From Lonicera japonica (lineage: Eukaryota > Streptophyta > Magnoliopsida > Dipsacales > Caprifoliaceae): a stretch of 64,000 bases of DNA. Of the stretch, positions 1 to 12,691 are shown one piece after another (within the stretch, counting starts at the first letter, position 1; each line of letters opens with the position of its first letter). The DNA lies in NCBI GenBank assembly GCA_021464415.1, contig CM038469.1, forward strand, positions 9,712,501 through 9,776,500, read 5' to 3'. Made by a program: the position numbers and the translations under genes. The notes under the pieces are model-generated. The model had not been told where the DNA came from. It did no database searches and saw nothing but the letters and a program-made list of their open reading frames with translations.

Positions 1-525
1 GTTTTGTGGATTTATAAGAAGAAGAATAAGAAGAATGGCAGAATGATGTGGCCAAGCGAAACAATTTAATTAAAATGGCTTTATTGAGTTGGTTATGTAA
101 ATGAAATGGTTTGACTTAATTACAACCATTTACCTCCATAGTTTTAATGTTACTATTCTAAACTTTTATTTTTGCAACTTTATTTTTTAGTCATTATCAA
201 CTAAAATTAATTATAATAATTCTTATCCACTTTAAAACAAGTTCCTCATCAAACCCAAGTCTTGAGTCAATTACCAAAAAAATTGAACACTTTTAAAGTC
301 ATTTTCCAAGGTTTCTACGAATTAATTTTCATACGCATCAGATAGTCACCATAACACATTTGCACATACTATATGCAACTCAAATACAATATAAGCACAT
401 ATATATCAAGTAAGACTTACAATTTAACCTCTAGTATGCTTTACTAATATTTAACAAATAAAATACATGTGTCACTAACCACATAATTACTTGTTAACAC
501 AAAAGTAACACATAAGACAAGTAAA
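1..525. other. AT-rich intergenic DNA, nothing recognised
   Basis: No coding region, RNA gene or clear repeat was recognised. The stretch ends where similarity to the second LTR copy at 12692 begins. Confidence 0.5.
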
Positions 526-1337
526 TGCTACTATGAACACCTCATTTCGTGACCTTGCAAGAATCCCGAACTCTAAGAAAATGAGCACACATGCATTCAA
601 AAGCATTCCTAGATGCACACATACCATATAAATGTGATACAGGTGAAAGAAAGAAGCCGAAAGGACACCCGGATGAGAAGTTACGAGAATTACCGGAAGC
701 CGCCGGAGCCAAAAACTGTCAAAACTCCTGGAAATTTGTGAAAGGAGAGTTCCTCATTTATGATCATCCTAAAACTTTGAAAGTAATTAGACATGGCCAC
801 AAGGGTAAACATACTAAAAAATAAGCTCAATCCGATGGTCAGATCTCCGAGAATTCAAAAAATTGAGAGTTTACTTTGGGTAATCAAAAGACGACCTTCC
901 CGAAGTCCAAATGAGCTTAAATTTGGTCAGTAGACAGGGTATATCATGGGGAACAACATGTTAAAAAATAAGATTAATCCAATGTTTATTTTTTCCAAAA
1001 TTACGAAAAACCATTGCATGTATAATCAGGGGATTGTCTGCGAACAAACCTTTCCCTTTGTCCGCGAACAAACCATTCCTAGCTGATTTTTTGTTTTGGT
1101 ACTTCCTGATCTCCTAAAATCTTGAAATTTTATGGAGAGTTGGGAAATGTTACTAGGAATAACATATTAAAAACTTAGCTCGATTCGACGGTCAGATCTC
1201 CAGGAATTGGAAAAACCGTCACACGTGTAAAACCGGGGTTTGTCTGCGGACAAGGACACGCCCCTTGTCCGCGGAAAACACACGCCCCTTGTCAATGGAT
1301 ACGCACTTCCAGCCCGGCCCATTAATTATTCTACAAC

Positions 1338-1345
1338 TATAAATA
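1338..1345 (+). promoter_or_regulatory. Candidate LTR TATA box
   Basis: TATAAATA lies inside the LTR, about 800 bp from its left edge, in a locally GC-richer stretch. This is the expected place for the element's own promoter (U3/R border). Inference from motif and position only. Confidence 0.4.
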
Positions 1346-1908
1346 CACCTGCACTGACCCCAATTGAGGCATCAATCAGCTTTGAGACTTCGGGAACAAT
1401 GCTATAAAATAGTATTCTACCATTTTCAAGGCTCTCAGGTATTTTTTATTTTAATTCAGATTTAATTTTTTATCTGTGTTTATTTTATCAGTTATAATTG
1501 ATCAATATATGCAAAAATTTCTATTTATCTCAAAATTAGTCCAAGTTTCACATTTAAACCCGTTTTCAAAACTAAAGGCGTAGAACGAGTTGTAAATCAT
1601 TTTTAAACATATTTTTATCAGTTAATTTTATAAAATCTTGATTTTATCAATCTTGATTTACGAAAGAATCAATACACGTTTGTATCCGATTTAATCTATA
1701 AATCGCGGTGCTTACGTAAATATTCAATATGAGAGTACTGGATTCATCAATGCTGGTTTAAATTATTAAACTGTGGTACACTATTGACAAACGAATCTCG
1801 AGGATTGGCGGATATCCGATTCCAAATCGAATTAGCTTCCGAAAAGCCCTAAATCTTTCCAAAAACACTTGTTTTGCTATCTATTGTTATTAAAATCATC
1901 TTTCAAAT

Positions 1909-1925
1909 CACACACACACACACAC
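1909..1925. repeat. (CA)n microsatellite in LTR
   Basis: A short CA dinucleotide run. A similar run sits at the equivalent place of the second LTR copy (about 13819-13835), so it belongs to the LTR family rather than being a recent local expansion. Confidence 0.7.
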
Positions 1926-2369
1926 TGATTTCTAAAATTGAAGGGCGAAATACGAAGCACATGGCTTTCACCCCTACCCAAAAATCTCGTTTTTCCTAAA
2001 ACTATGGACCGATACGCAATAGCATCGATTAACATGCAAATGTTCGATTATAATTCCACGCATATCCTACTTAGAGACCGAAAGGGCGAATTGGGGTGCC
2101 TAACACCTTCTCGATTCGTAACTTAATCCTCGAACCCTTTGAATCAACTGATTTGGCATTAATTGTGTTTAAGAGGTCGTTTAATTTATAAATGTTCCTC
2201 TTTTACACAGACTTTTATTTGTTTAGTAAAACAAATTGGCGACTCTGATTCCTTTGCATATTGTCACCTTTTATCTATAGTAAAACGAACCGTTTTCCAA
2301 AAATTAAACCAGAAAACCGGAGGAATCGCAGCCGCGGGGGCTGGGCGTCGAGAGCAAGGGTTCGCACAG

Positions 2370-2388
2370 TGGCGACTCTATTGGGGAC
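2370..2388 (+). other. Primer-binding site, tRNA-Arg type
   Basis: TGGCGACTCTATTGGGGAC follows the LTR end after one base. This closely matches the tRNA-Arg-complementary primer site described for Ogre/Tat retrotransposons (family knowledge). It marks the start of the internal region and the + strand orientation. Confidence 0.65.
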
Positions 2389-3545
2389 ATTTTAAGAGGA
2401 TTAGACTCTAAACAAGTGTAGAATATGCGTGGATAATCATTCCTGTTTGCGTGTTTTTTTTTTTTTATTTTTTTTTTCTGGCCTTATTTTTGGGATAACA
2501 TGGATGCAATTTAGGTGGATACCCTGATTCCCTTTTTGCTTGCTAATTGTTGTTTGAGGAAAATCTTTTCATAATTAAAATTTGAAGTACTCGAACAAAT
2601 CTTAAAGCGCTCATCATAATATACTTTCATAATTGTTATTTTGCACGCACGCACTATCATCATGCATTATCGCGAGTGTGAAATTATCTCATTTAACCCG
2701 AAAATACTGCTTAGTGAGTAAGGAGTTGGCTCGTCTGGGTCAACATAAACCGAAAGCTCTTATTTTCACTCTCATTGGCCAAGTACTAACTGAGGTATAT
2801 CGAGTGACAAGAACACTCACGTACCCGGGACGTATATCAAAAGGTCCTTACACGTATTCGCCCTTGGGGTATATAGCAAGACCTAGCCAAATAGGAGGGA
2901 GCCTAAACCTTACCCATCAAACCACGCTTGCATATAGGATGCGTCAACCTAGTACACTTCAATTTCTGCATGTTTTCCTGACCATCAGTCGTGAGATTAA
3001 TAGTGAACAAAATGCCTTGTCATACATACCAACTCTTGGTTTGGCAAGTACGACCGATGGCTGTCCAACCCCGCTCGTAGAAATTCTTCACTAATAATCA
3101 TTAGTGAAAATTTTCCTGTCACTATTTCTATGAAAAAGAAACTCTAAGATGAGAGAACTTCCCGATTTTCAAATATATTTTCCAAAAAATGAGTCATTTT
3201 CCAAAAACAAGTTTTTCAAAAATAATTTTCAAAATCGGAAGGTTATAAGGGCACCCCAGGAATGTATATTCTTACCCTAAACCTGTCCATAGGGCTCTCA
3301 AGTTGTTGCTGTCGGTTTGCTTTCGTCTAAACACAAAAAAGTGATTTTTGATTTTATTTTCCTGTCGAGTCATAGTTTTCCGAGAATTATGCAATCCATG
3401 GCAAATATTGATTTTTTCGGTCAATCCTCTATTTCTTTCTCCCCGTTCTTCACCACTCTCAGGTTTTTGTACCAAAACACACTGGCTGGTTGGGCTGGTA
3501 GGGATCGTACAGGTAGACTTACTAGACCGGACTCACCTCTCATAA
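2389..3545 (+). other. Untranslated leader of the gypsy element
   Basis: This region between primer site and gag has no recognisable protein domain. A 153-codon open frame at 2633-3094 exists. Ogre elements carry an extra ORF of unknown function before gag, so it could be a relic of one, but nothing in its residues supports that and it may be chance. Confidence 0.4.
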
Positions 3546-5171
3546 TGCCGCCACGACATGCTCTCGAATACCATAATGACTAGGTCGAGGTTAATGAAGG
3601 AGGGGGTAATGATACTAAGGGTCAACACCATGCAGCGGATCCGCCGCCCGATCCCGTTTTACCCATGAAGCCGGAAGCCCTGTCCCCAGAACAGCTTTAT
3701 TAAATGATACAGGGTATGGCCCAGTCTATGAACACCATGACCAACCTGTAGAGAACCACCCAGACCCATCTCGACACCTTACTAGCCACCCGGGCACCTA
3801 CCAAACCAAATCCACCAAACCCTAACCCCGCTCATAACCGAAGTCGAGGCCAGTCACCTTAGCAAAACATCCCGCCTCAACAAAATATCTTACCCATCCC
3901 CCCATTGCACCAAGGCCCACTAGCACCAGATGCTGTTAACATGTGGCCCTATCCGGAGCACAATCAACCTCGACAGCACTATAATCCACTCTTCAAAGGG
4001 CACGAACCAGATCCGAATATGGGGCAGTACACTGAATCAGTAGCCGAACAGGCCAAAGAGAATGAGGCCATCAACTTATTGAAAGAACAAGTGAAAGCGT
4101 TAAATCAGAAGGTGACAGATAAGGTTGATGACATAGCTGATCTTCAAAACCTCTCCCTTTTTCCTGAAGCCAGGCTACCAGTGGGTTTTAAGCATCCTAG
4201 TGTGGAAAAATTATTGGGAAATAGCCCCCCCTCATCTATATCTTAAGGCCTATGTCCGCACTATGCAGTTGTATGGGTTGAATGAGGCTCATTTGGCCCA
4301 AGGTTTCCACCAGACTTTGACAAGGCCCGCACACAGTTGGTTTTTAGGATTGGAAAAACACAGAGTGGCAGACTGGAAGAGTATCGTAAAGGAGTTCATG
4401 GAGCACTACAAGTCAAATGAAGAGCTGAAAGTTACTCATAAACATCTTGAAGTGGATAAACAGAGAGACAATGAGAGTGTCAGCAATTTCATCATGTGTT
4501 GGAGGGAACTAGTATCGCAGATGATTGATCATATCTCTGAGGAAGAACAGCTGGGGTTAATTGTCAAAAATTTTAAGCTTGAGATCAGGGGTGGCATGGG
4601 GCGACAATACTTTGAGAAATACAAGGCTTTGATGCACGTGGCCAACGAAACCGAAGAGGAGCTTGCAAGAGCTGACGAGGTTAAAAAAGCCTCGTCCCAA
4701 TATAAGAAATCTACTTCTACTGTTAATCAAGTGTGGTCCTATCAGAATTCGGGTCCTTACCAATGAACCAATTTTTAGTACCCACGAGAGCAGGAGATTG
4801 CACATGGCCAAGGGTTCGTTAATCAAACTCAGAATACTGGGAAAACTAAGGGTCGGCGTTTTGCTCGCCTCCCAGCCTCATTGAGTAAGACTCTAGCCGT
4901 ACTATAAGAAAGTGGAATCATACAACCATTGACCCCCGGGGCCCCTCCCGAACCGCGACCTCCTAATTGGAACACCAATGAACGTTGCAAATACCATCAA
5001 GGCCAAGGACATAATACTGACCAATGTATAGCCCTGAGACACGCTATCCAATATTTGATTGAGGCAGGAAAGATCCCTAACCCTGAGACACCAAGTATTA
5101 AATAAGAGAAGCCTTAAGCAGAGGCATGCATAATTAATCCAGTTTACTTGAACCATCTTAGAGATAGGGGG
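3546..5171 (+). pseudogene. gag: Broken gag of a Tat/Ogre-like gypsy element
   Basis: The likely start is the ATG at 3546 (MPPRHALEY). Stops follow soon after, and a frame change is needed near 4230 to pass from the frame ending LLGNSPPSS to the frame LYLKAYVRTMQLYG. The middle (4235-4700) reads as a retrotransposon Gag domain: AHSWFLGLEKHRVADWKSI, then an FMEHYKSNEELK stretch and ESVSNFIMCWREL. A CKYHQGQGHNTDQC knuckle-like motif at about 4994-5035 and IQYLIEAGKI after it are typical of Tat/Ogre Gag C-ends. Gag would form the virus-like particle. No protease, reverse transcriptase or integrase follows, so the element is either truncated or belongs to a gag-only non-autonomous type. Confidence 0.75.
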
Positions 5172-5374
5172 AATTGAGAGAGAAAGGGAGCGATTTTGTA
5201 AGTGTTAAGGGTAGAATGAATAATTTCCTATTAATGTACCCATTCATTTTATTAATAAAATCGAATCATTTCTTTTGAGTATCCTAATTTGTGCTTACCT
5301 CTGCTTAAACTGAATCCATAAACAATATTCCTGAAAGGGCACGGGCAACGAGTCTAAATCGAAGAGTGTGGACT

Positions 5375-5735
5375 TGCCATAAACTCGTTGAGGGTGCAGA
5401 GGGTACACTTATTGAAAGTGTCGAGGGTACACACACCGAGGGTGCCGAGGGTACACACACTGAGGGTCCCAGGGGTACATGCATTGAGTGTATCGATAAG
5501 AAGACCCAAATAACTCTCCAAAAACTAGCCTCTCCATTCATCATTCGCACATGCTGAGCGTGCCGAGGGTGCATGCACTGAAGGTATAGACAAGAAGACC
5601 TGAACAGTCTCCAAGGGTGCCGAGGGTACACACATTGAAGGTGTCGAGGGTATATGCACCGAGGGTATTAAATGAGAAGACCCGAACGACTCTCCAAGGA
5701 CTAGCCTCTCCATTTATCATTTACACCGATGGTGC
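5375..5735 (+). repeat. Minisatellite 1 (GAGGGTACACAC-type)
   Basis: Repeated short units built on CGAGGGTACACACA with variants (GAGGGTGC, GAGGGTATATGC). A longer unit beginning GAAGACCC and containing CTAGCCTCTCCATT occurs twice, near 5490 and 5675, giving a higher-order pattern. Open frames on both strands here are products of the repeat. It lies just downstream of the broken gag, a position where Tat/Ogre elements often carry hypervariable tandem repeats. Confidence 0.75.
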
Positions 5736-6490
5736 CCTACCCACACCATCAAGACCTTCTGGTTGTCCTATCAGTAGAACTAGAAACTCTACCTACGAAG
5801 ATAAAATCAAGTCAACAAAATCAATCGGTTTAGCAACTGAATGCCCTGCCTCTCTCAAAGATCAAGCCAACTCACACCCACTCATGAAAATGCAGAACAT
5901 TGGTAATTCTCTTGAGACTGAGGGTATAAGCAAAAGTAGCAACACGCACGGGTTCTGACAAGCTCAAGAATCAAGAAGAAGATAGCATTTTGTCAAAATA
6001 GAAACATGACGCTGGATCAACCGAATCCCAAGACGGAAGCACGCCATTTCTCCTATTATAGATATCACCTTGCACTCACTCACTATTTGACCAAAAATCA
6101 ATATTTGCCTTTTCAGTGTTGCTATGTTCTCGAAAAACAGTCGATCTTGCATGCATACATCTGCACTTAGATAATTTCAAGTAGAATAACATACTTCATA
6201 AATCAGGCAACTCAAGATTCACAACCTTTTCAAAACCAAGTTTTCAAAATGATGGTGCAATGATTTAAGAAATATGCGAATGCTTGAAATTTAGGAAAGC
6301 ATGGCATAAGCATTTGTATAGTGCATACACATGAACACTTGCATAAGTGTAACGTGCACCGGTCCAAGAAGAGATAAGCACCAGGCTCCATGACCTGCCA
6401 AACAGGCTTCACCACTGTATCCTGGTGTATACCTCGAGGATTAGTCACACCGCCATTGCGACGCCAATCAACGCACTCCCGATCATTAAG
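5736..6490. other. Spacer between minisatellites, no gene seen
   Basis: No protein similarity, RNA gene or repeat was recognised. It is presumably part of the 3' untranslated part of the decayed gypsy element. Confidence 0.4.
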
Positions 6491-7475
6491 ATAAGATCAC
6501 AAGCCCTCCCAGAGAGGTGAATCACTTTGCATGTCCTCCTAGAGAGGTAAATCACTTCACAAAGTCTCCTAAAGAGGCAAATCACTTCACATGTCCTCCC
6601 AGAGAGGTAAATAATTTCGCAAAGTCTCCTAGGGAGGCAAATCACTTTGCAAAGTCTCTTAGAGAGGCGAATCATTTCGCATGTCCTCCCAGAGAGGTAA
6701 ATCACTTCACATCTCTCCCAGAGAGGCGAATCACTTCGCAAAGTCTCCCAGAGAGGCGAATCACTTTACATGTCCTCCCAGAGAGGTAAATCACTTCGCA
6801 AAGTCTCCCAGAGAGGAAAATCACTTCGCAAAGTATCCCAGAGAGGCGAATCATTTCGCATGTCCTCCAAGAGAGGTAAATCACTCCACAAAGTCTCCCA
6901 GAGAGGCAAATCACTTCGCATGTCCTCCCAGAGAGGTAAATCCATTCACAAAGTCTCACATAAAGGCGAATCACTTTATATTTCCTCCCAGAGAGGTAAA
7001 TCACTTCATAAAGTCTCTTAGAGAGGCAAATCACTTCACATTTCCTCCCAGAAAGGTAAATCACTTCACAAAGTCTCCCAGAGAGGTGAATCACTTCGCA
7101 TGTCCTCCCAGAGAGGTAAATCACTTCACAAAATCTCTTAGAGAGGCGAATCACTTCACATTTCCTCCCAGAGAGGTAAATCACTTTACAAAGTCTTCCA
7201 GAAAGGCGAATCACTTTACATTTCTTCCCAGAGAGGTAAATAATTTCACAAAGTCTCCCAGAGAGGCGAACCACTTCACTTGTCCTCCTTGAGAGGTAAA
7301 TCACTTCACAAGTCTCCCAGAGAGGCGAATCACTTCGCATGTCCTCCCAGAGAGGCATATCACTTCGCACGTCTCCCAGAGAGGCGAATCACTTCATATG
7401 TTCTCCTAGAGAGGCGAATCACTTCGCATTTCCTCCTAGAGAGTATAATCACATCACAAATCCTCCCAGAGAAAC
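6491..7475 (+). repeat. Minisatellite 2, about 30-bp monomers in alternating dimers
   Basis: Roughly thirty copies of a 30-bp unit built on CCCAGAGAGG followed by YRAATCACTTC. Two monomer types alternate over much of the array: one with GAGGCGAATCACTTCGC, one with GAGGTAAATCACTTCAC. This gives a 60-bp higher-order unit. Because the unit is a multiple of three, long open frames (over 200 codons) exist on both strands; they are artefacts of the periodicity and not genes. Units decay towards both ends. Confidence 0.9.
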
Positions 7476-7488
7476 AAATCAAATCACA

Positions 7489-7635
7489 AGCCCTTTCTAC
7501 AGGCACCAATCTAAAGCCCTTTTTACAGGCACCAATCAAAGCCCTTTATACAGGAAAATTCAAAGCCCTTTCCAAAGGCACCAATTCGAGCCCTTTCTAC
7601 AGGCACCAACCCAAGCCCTTTCCACTTTGCACGAA
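7489..7635 (+). repeat. Minisatellite 3, about 25-bp monomers
   Basis: Five to six copies of a unit built on AGCCCTTTCTACAGGCACCAA. The unit is unrelated in sequence to the adjoining 30-bp array, and the third and fourth copies are degraded. Confidence 0.85.
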
Positions 7636-9712
7636 GCAAAGTTGATCCAAACTTACATGCGATGTGATTATAACTGCTTTTTATTTTCGGATATCTATAG
7701 ATTTTCATGATTAAATGCCTGACTTGGAGAAATGTGCATAATGCTTTGATAATTCTATAATTGGTAGTATGTTATTTCAATCACATAAGAGTTTTTGTGT
7801 ATATATATAACATACACTACACTATATGATATATATTGTCTTATATTAAGTAATCATGGGTAGGCTCTTGTTTTTAATTTGAAACTTCAGACGTTTTCAT
7901 ATACTATTTATTTAGGGAGAGAGAGTCTAAGAAAATCATCGTGATTAATGCAATGAGATTTCGGTGACATAGTTTTGAGTAAAAACTTAAAAGATAGGCA
8001 TGTGAGGAAAAAATGGAGAGGGATGGAAAAGGGTTATCATAGTGGAAGGATAGCCGAAAGCCGCCAAATGAAAATAGATGGCCTCCACTAAGCGAGAAAG
8101 CCTCCATCGAACGATAAGATGATTGCATAAAAACATCACAAATTTAAATACGAAATTGCATAATTTGAGAGAAGAAGATTGATTCTGAAGGAGAAAAGAA
8201 GTTAGCTGAATAATAATGGCTTAGAGGGTTTCGAAATTCTATTGTATACGGAGGCGTGAGTGTTTCAAAACTCATATTATTCGATAGTACTTTCTATGAT
8301 CCATATTCATAGCACAATGTGATATATATTTGTATTCTATGTTGCTTGGCGTATATATGATGAATTGTTGATGAATTGTTATATGCATAGTACATGTATC
8401 ATGTTAATGAAAATAATGTATTTTGAACTTATTTAATATATTCTGGATTTGATACATGCTACATAGCAACGCATGTTAACCATTTGTGTTAAAACAAATT
8501 GGCCAGTTTTGCTTTCGAAACTCTAAATCAAATCCATGCAAAGTTTGGAAATTGTCATGAAGGGTTTCCTAGGATCTAATTAAAAGGTTTTTGAGATTTG
8601 TTGATATCTTTGCCAGCTAGGATCTCTTTTCATGAACAGGATATGTTTGATGCATTAATTGATATTATATGTTATGCATGATTCGAGTTCATTTATTATA
8701 TACTTTGCTACTTTCCATGCTCATTACTTTGTTTATTTCTATGACAAAAGGGGGAGAATGTTATGTTTCTCAAGGAGATAATTTGTTAGGGGAGATTAGA
8801 TAAAAGGGAGAGATTGCACATGTGAGAGAGAGTAGTAAAATAGGAATATATTGAGGGGAAGAAATAAGAAAAAAATTACCTCGTGAATATTTATTGATAT
8901 ATCTTTACGCTCGTACTTCTTAAGGTGTTTATCGAGTTTTGGTATTTCGGGTTCATTATTCTATTACAGATATAGACCAGCTTGCACTTTTTCATTGTGA
9001 AGTATTGTAGCCGATATCGAGACTTAGAGTTAAGCATGTTTTTCAATCTTCTATGTAAGTATGGACAATTTCAACATAGCGTCCATAATTGAGATGTTAT
9101 AGACATCGTCTCGAAACCTTCTGTATTAGTTTTATGTGCTATGTCATCGGAATAGCCAAAGGGGAGATCATTAGAATTAAATTTTTAGTTGTCTTGATTC
9201 TAATGCCAAAAACACTTTTTACATTATAATCATTTAAGTCAAATTGATGATTTGAAGATGCGATAATCAACGGAAGCTTGCCAAACTTTTCGGATGCACT
9301 ATATATAATTCAGGATCTCAGGTAACTTGGTTATGTTGTTTGATTCAAAATATATGGGGTGGTAGAGCGGTAAAAGTAAAATCATAAGTTTTTTAGTCAA
9401 GTTAAAATGTTTGCAAAAGGTTTTTACTGTTCCAAATGTGTTTGCAAGTCATGAATTGGGCTACTCCACCCATTACCAACTAATTGGTTTTATGTTAAAT
9501 ACACTCTGAAGTTTAATATCATATCAGAGGGCAGGTTATTCATTTTGTTAAGGCCCACTAGCCACATGAACCTTCATCGTAAAAGGAATAAATGAGAGAC
9601 TATAACTTACTAAAAAAATAAAGGAGGAGGAAATTGCCTAGTGCCTAAAACACAATGAAACAAAAAAAATTAATTTAATTACATGCTAAACACAATGATT
9701 ACATTCTTTAGG
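7636..9712. other. Gene-free region, possible Copia relic
   Basis: No intact gene. Around 8745-8760 ATGACAAAAGGGGGAGAATG resembles the purine-rich segment found near the end of pol in some plant Copia elements. That similarity is weak and is the only hint of identity. Confidence 0.35.
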
Positions 9713-11729
9713 TGTAACATCCCGCCCTAATTATTGGAATTGCATCTGCAATTAAGGCCTGGAGCGTTACTAAGCCATCTTAGGCTAGCTAAAATAGGTA
9801 ATGGAAATTTTTAGACAATCAAAACATTTAATGTACAATAAGGATTAAACCAATTTTTAAAAATCAATTAGAAAAAGATTATTCATATACTTCATACTCA
9901 AACAAGACCAACTATCAACATTAGTTTAAACATTATCAGGTGAGTTTCGGCTAGCCATATCATCATAATTACAATACAAAATAGGGTAGTATCAGAGCCA
10001 ATTAGAACGTCTCGGAACCCAACGTAACCTTGGTATCCTTCTCACCATGTGTACCTACATTATTTTAGAAAAATGGGGTGAGCGTATTGCTTAGTACGGG
10101 TAATAGGGGGAACGTTTAGAAAATAATACTTTATGTATCAATATGTGCAGGTAAATGAAATTTAGAAACAACTCAATCATTACAAGCAACATTTAACATA
10201 CAAATAGCTTATAACAATATATAATCGTGCATATGCAAGTTACCTCCATTGTTTCAACCCATTTCAAAACCTTGATAATTCGTGCCAATGGGATTCTGAG
10301 CTGAAATCATATTATTGAATCCGTTTGCCCCAAGATGACATATCATTGCCATAACTAAGAAGTGGAACAATCCGTCCACATTCCATAGAAAAAATTTAAC
10401 TCATGGTGTGTTGCCAATGCCTATGTTCCCGGGCTCCTCACCGGTGACTTATAGGCGGCCAAACCTTGCTCTCCCAGGGGTTTAAGGACTTTCAACCCAA
10501 GGGTCCCTACCTTATTTTCACCCGTCAAGCACTATTCATATAGATCCCCACATATATCTCCCATTCTCATTGTCATCCCATAGACTAATATAATTGTTAT
10601 CGAGAAATTTGATATTTGATCATAGCCGATCATCTCCCATATAGAAGATATCAAGATAATAATAGAGCCTCCATGAGTTTGCCATAAGAATAAGAATCTT
10701 TGTAGTACCCAAACCGAGATATATAATGAAGCTCCGATGTGGCCGAGAATCCTGGTTGATACAATTATAATGCAAATCATGCTTATAATGCTAATAATTT
10801 ACTTTTTAAACAATTTATGTTATGTAAACTCTAATAATCTCCACTCTATATTACTTTGCACATGATATATAATCAATTACCTAATTTCATCACATCAACC
10901 AATCCATATCCAAGGAATATAGAGATCCATCCGAATACAAGATATATTTAGAGTTTAGATGACATATCTTGCTCATTTCCATAAATTTATTCTAATATTA
11001 CCATTTTACATGCCTAAGTTACTTCCCATATGCTCATAACCCAATATTCTTAAATCATAATTCATACTATTAGACAATTTATGTCAAGTGAACTCTAAAT
11101 ACCTTAACTTCACATTCCTTTCTATAGAAAGTGTATAAATTAATCAATTTCTTAGAGTGAATACTCCATATTAAGGGAATATGAATAAATCATCAACATT
11201 CATACAAGATCTAAAGTTCATAAGGCGAAACTTGCCCATAACTAATAATTTAACTTCAATTTCACATCCCCAAGCTTGTGTGGTGTATAAACATTCAAGA
11301 TATATTCCTTAATCTTCCCATTTTTTCATAAATAAACTTATAACTTTTAGAAATCATTTGTTTTATATCAAGATTTCTTATTATATCAAGATTCTAAGGA
11401 AAGATTAAGAAACCCATCTCAAATATGTACCATTAATTAATATTAAACACTACATCAAGCTTTTAGCATAAGTTCTACAATCAATAGCATGAGAATTTCA
11501 TTTTAACTGAAGAACATCTCCATATTTAAGCTAATATCATGTTATTTCCAAAATCAAAACCATATTAACTTATGATTTAAGTTTAATGATTAAGCCAAAA
11601 TATTGCATTTTTATACATATTTAGATGGCTTAATATGCATGAAATTGATTCTAATTACCCCAAATTGTTAAGAATTGAGTATTAATCATGAAGTAGGATA
11701 GTATGTTTGTTTCTGGTGCATTATAACTA
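9713..11729 (+). mobile_element. LTR-derived fragment (TGTAACATCCCG start)
   Basis: It begins with TGTAACATCCCGCCC, the kind of terminus seen in plant gypsy LTRs that start TGTAACACCCC and end GGGGTGTTACA. It contains no coding frame. Within it, blocks near 10806 and 11077 (ACAATTTATGT...AACTCTAA) are diverged direct repeats about 270 bp apart. The right edge is set where another LTR-like start appears at 11730. Boundaries are approximate. Confidence 0.4.
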
Positions 11730-12691
11730 TGACGCCCCGAATCCCGTTAAGAGGTTTAAACCTTCGGGACACGGTTAATCACGGTGCTGTACATAGACGA
11801 CGGGTGAAAAATTACTATAATTTAAATCATTGTTGAAAATAAGTCATACAATCAACCTCATTTTGGAAAGTCCAGCATGTGGAGTCCATGAAGTCAATAA
11901 ACCAAATTGTAATAGTTAAAAACCGTTTTCATACAAATCATACCCACATTCCAACATGTAATAAAATCATTCAACATTTTTGAAATAGTTTATACAAGTT
12001 TACTTAATTGAAGTACAATTTTGACATTAGGAATCCAATTCGGTCCTTAAACAATGAGTTTTTACAAATACATAATATACTAAGAGTGCAAAACAGTTAT
12101 ACAATCTCAGTCCTTCTTGTAAAGGACTACAAAAAGGGTAATGGACATCAGAGGCTTCTAGAGAATTGTACCACGTGCCACTCACAATGCCTAACCTGCA
12201 AAACTGTTTTAATATAAGAAAATACAACTAGCAGTTGAAGGCACGTGCAATTTTTATAAAAAGTAAGCTCCATAGTATAGTAATTTTGTATGAAAATAGT
12301 GTAATGCAATCCACACGCATGCATGCCGAACCCCCACTAGGATTCCTATCCTAAACACAAGAAGCTATCTAACTCTACTAGTCAATTTTGCCCCTAAGTT
12401 CCATAGATATGACGCTCTACGGGGTCATGAACCTGTAGGGGTTAATGATCTATAATCCTCCTTTTCAGTTACCAACTTCCTATGTTTTGTCATGCTAAGA
12501 TAAACTTGACTACCAAAAATTGGATGAACGCCGTATAGTTTACACTGAATGCAATCCCACGGCTAATTCATATATATAAGGGAAAGCCGATAACTCTAAG
12601 CCAAGTATTTATAATTTTCACTTTAATTATGGTTCTTTATGAATTCCATACTTGGCTACTAATAAGCACAATCCTAAAGGAAACTGTTAAG
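11730..12691 (+). mobile_element. Start of another LTR (TGACGCCCCG terminus)
   Basis: TGACGCCCCGAATCCCG begins a new LTR-like segment. The compatible inverted terminus CGGGGTGTTATA occurs at 20133-20144, so 11730 and 20144 may be the two ends of one LTR or element later invaded by other insertions. No protein-coding similarity was seen. Pairing of the two ends is inference. Confidence 0.35.

Larger units (their letters stand above)
526..2368 (+). mobile_element. 5' LTR of a Tat/Ogre-like Ty3/gypsy element
   Basis: The segment starts with TGCTACTATG and ends just before a primer-binding site at 2370. A diverged second copy lies at 12692-14237, and matching blocks occur in the same order: the start, the GAATCC...ACACATAC block, a CA microsatellite, the block around GGGCGAATTGGG, and GGCGTCGAGAGC near the end. 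Length of about 1.8 kb and the primer site type fit the Tat/Ogre group. The exact left edge is inferred from where the two copies start to align, and no target duplication was found. Confidence 0.6.

Noticed and set aside
2633..3094. 153-codon open frame in the gypsy leader
   Set aside because: No recognisable motif; an Ogre-type extra ORF is possible but unsupported, so it was not called as a gene.
6681..7370. Long open frames on both strands (203 and 222 codons) with peptide repeats such as SPREANHF
   Set aside because: They arise from a 30-bp tandem repeat whose period is divisible by three; no start context, domain or codon bias supports a protein.
6491..7475. Possible CRISPR-like array
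   Set aside because: Repeats are contiguous and diverged without unique spacers, and the genome is a plant.
9358..9395. GGGGTGGTAGAGCGGTAAAAG as a tRNA or SINE A box
   Set aside because: No B box at the proper distance and no cloverleaf could be drawn.
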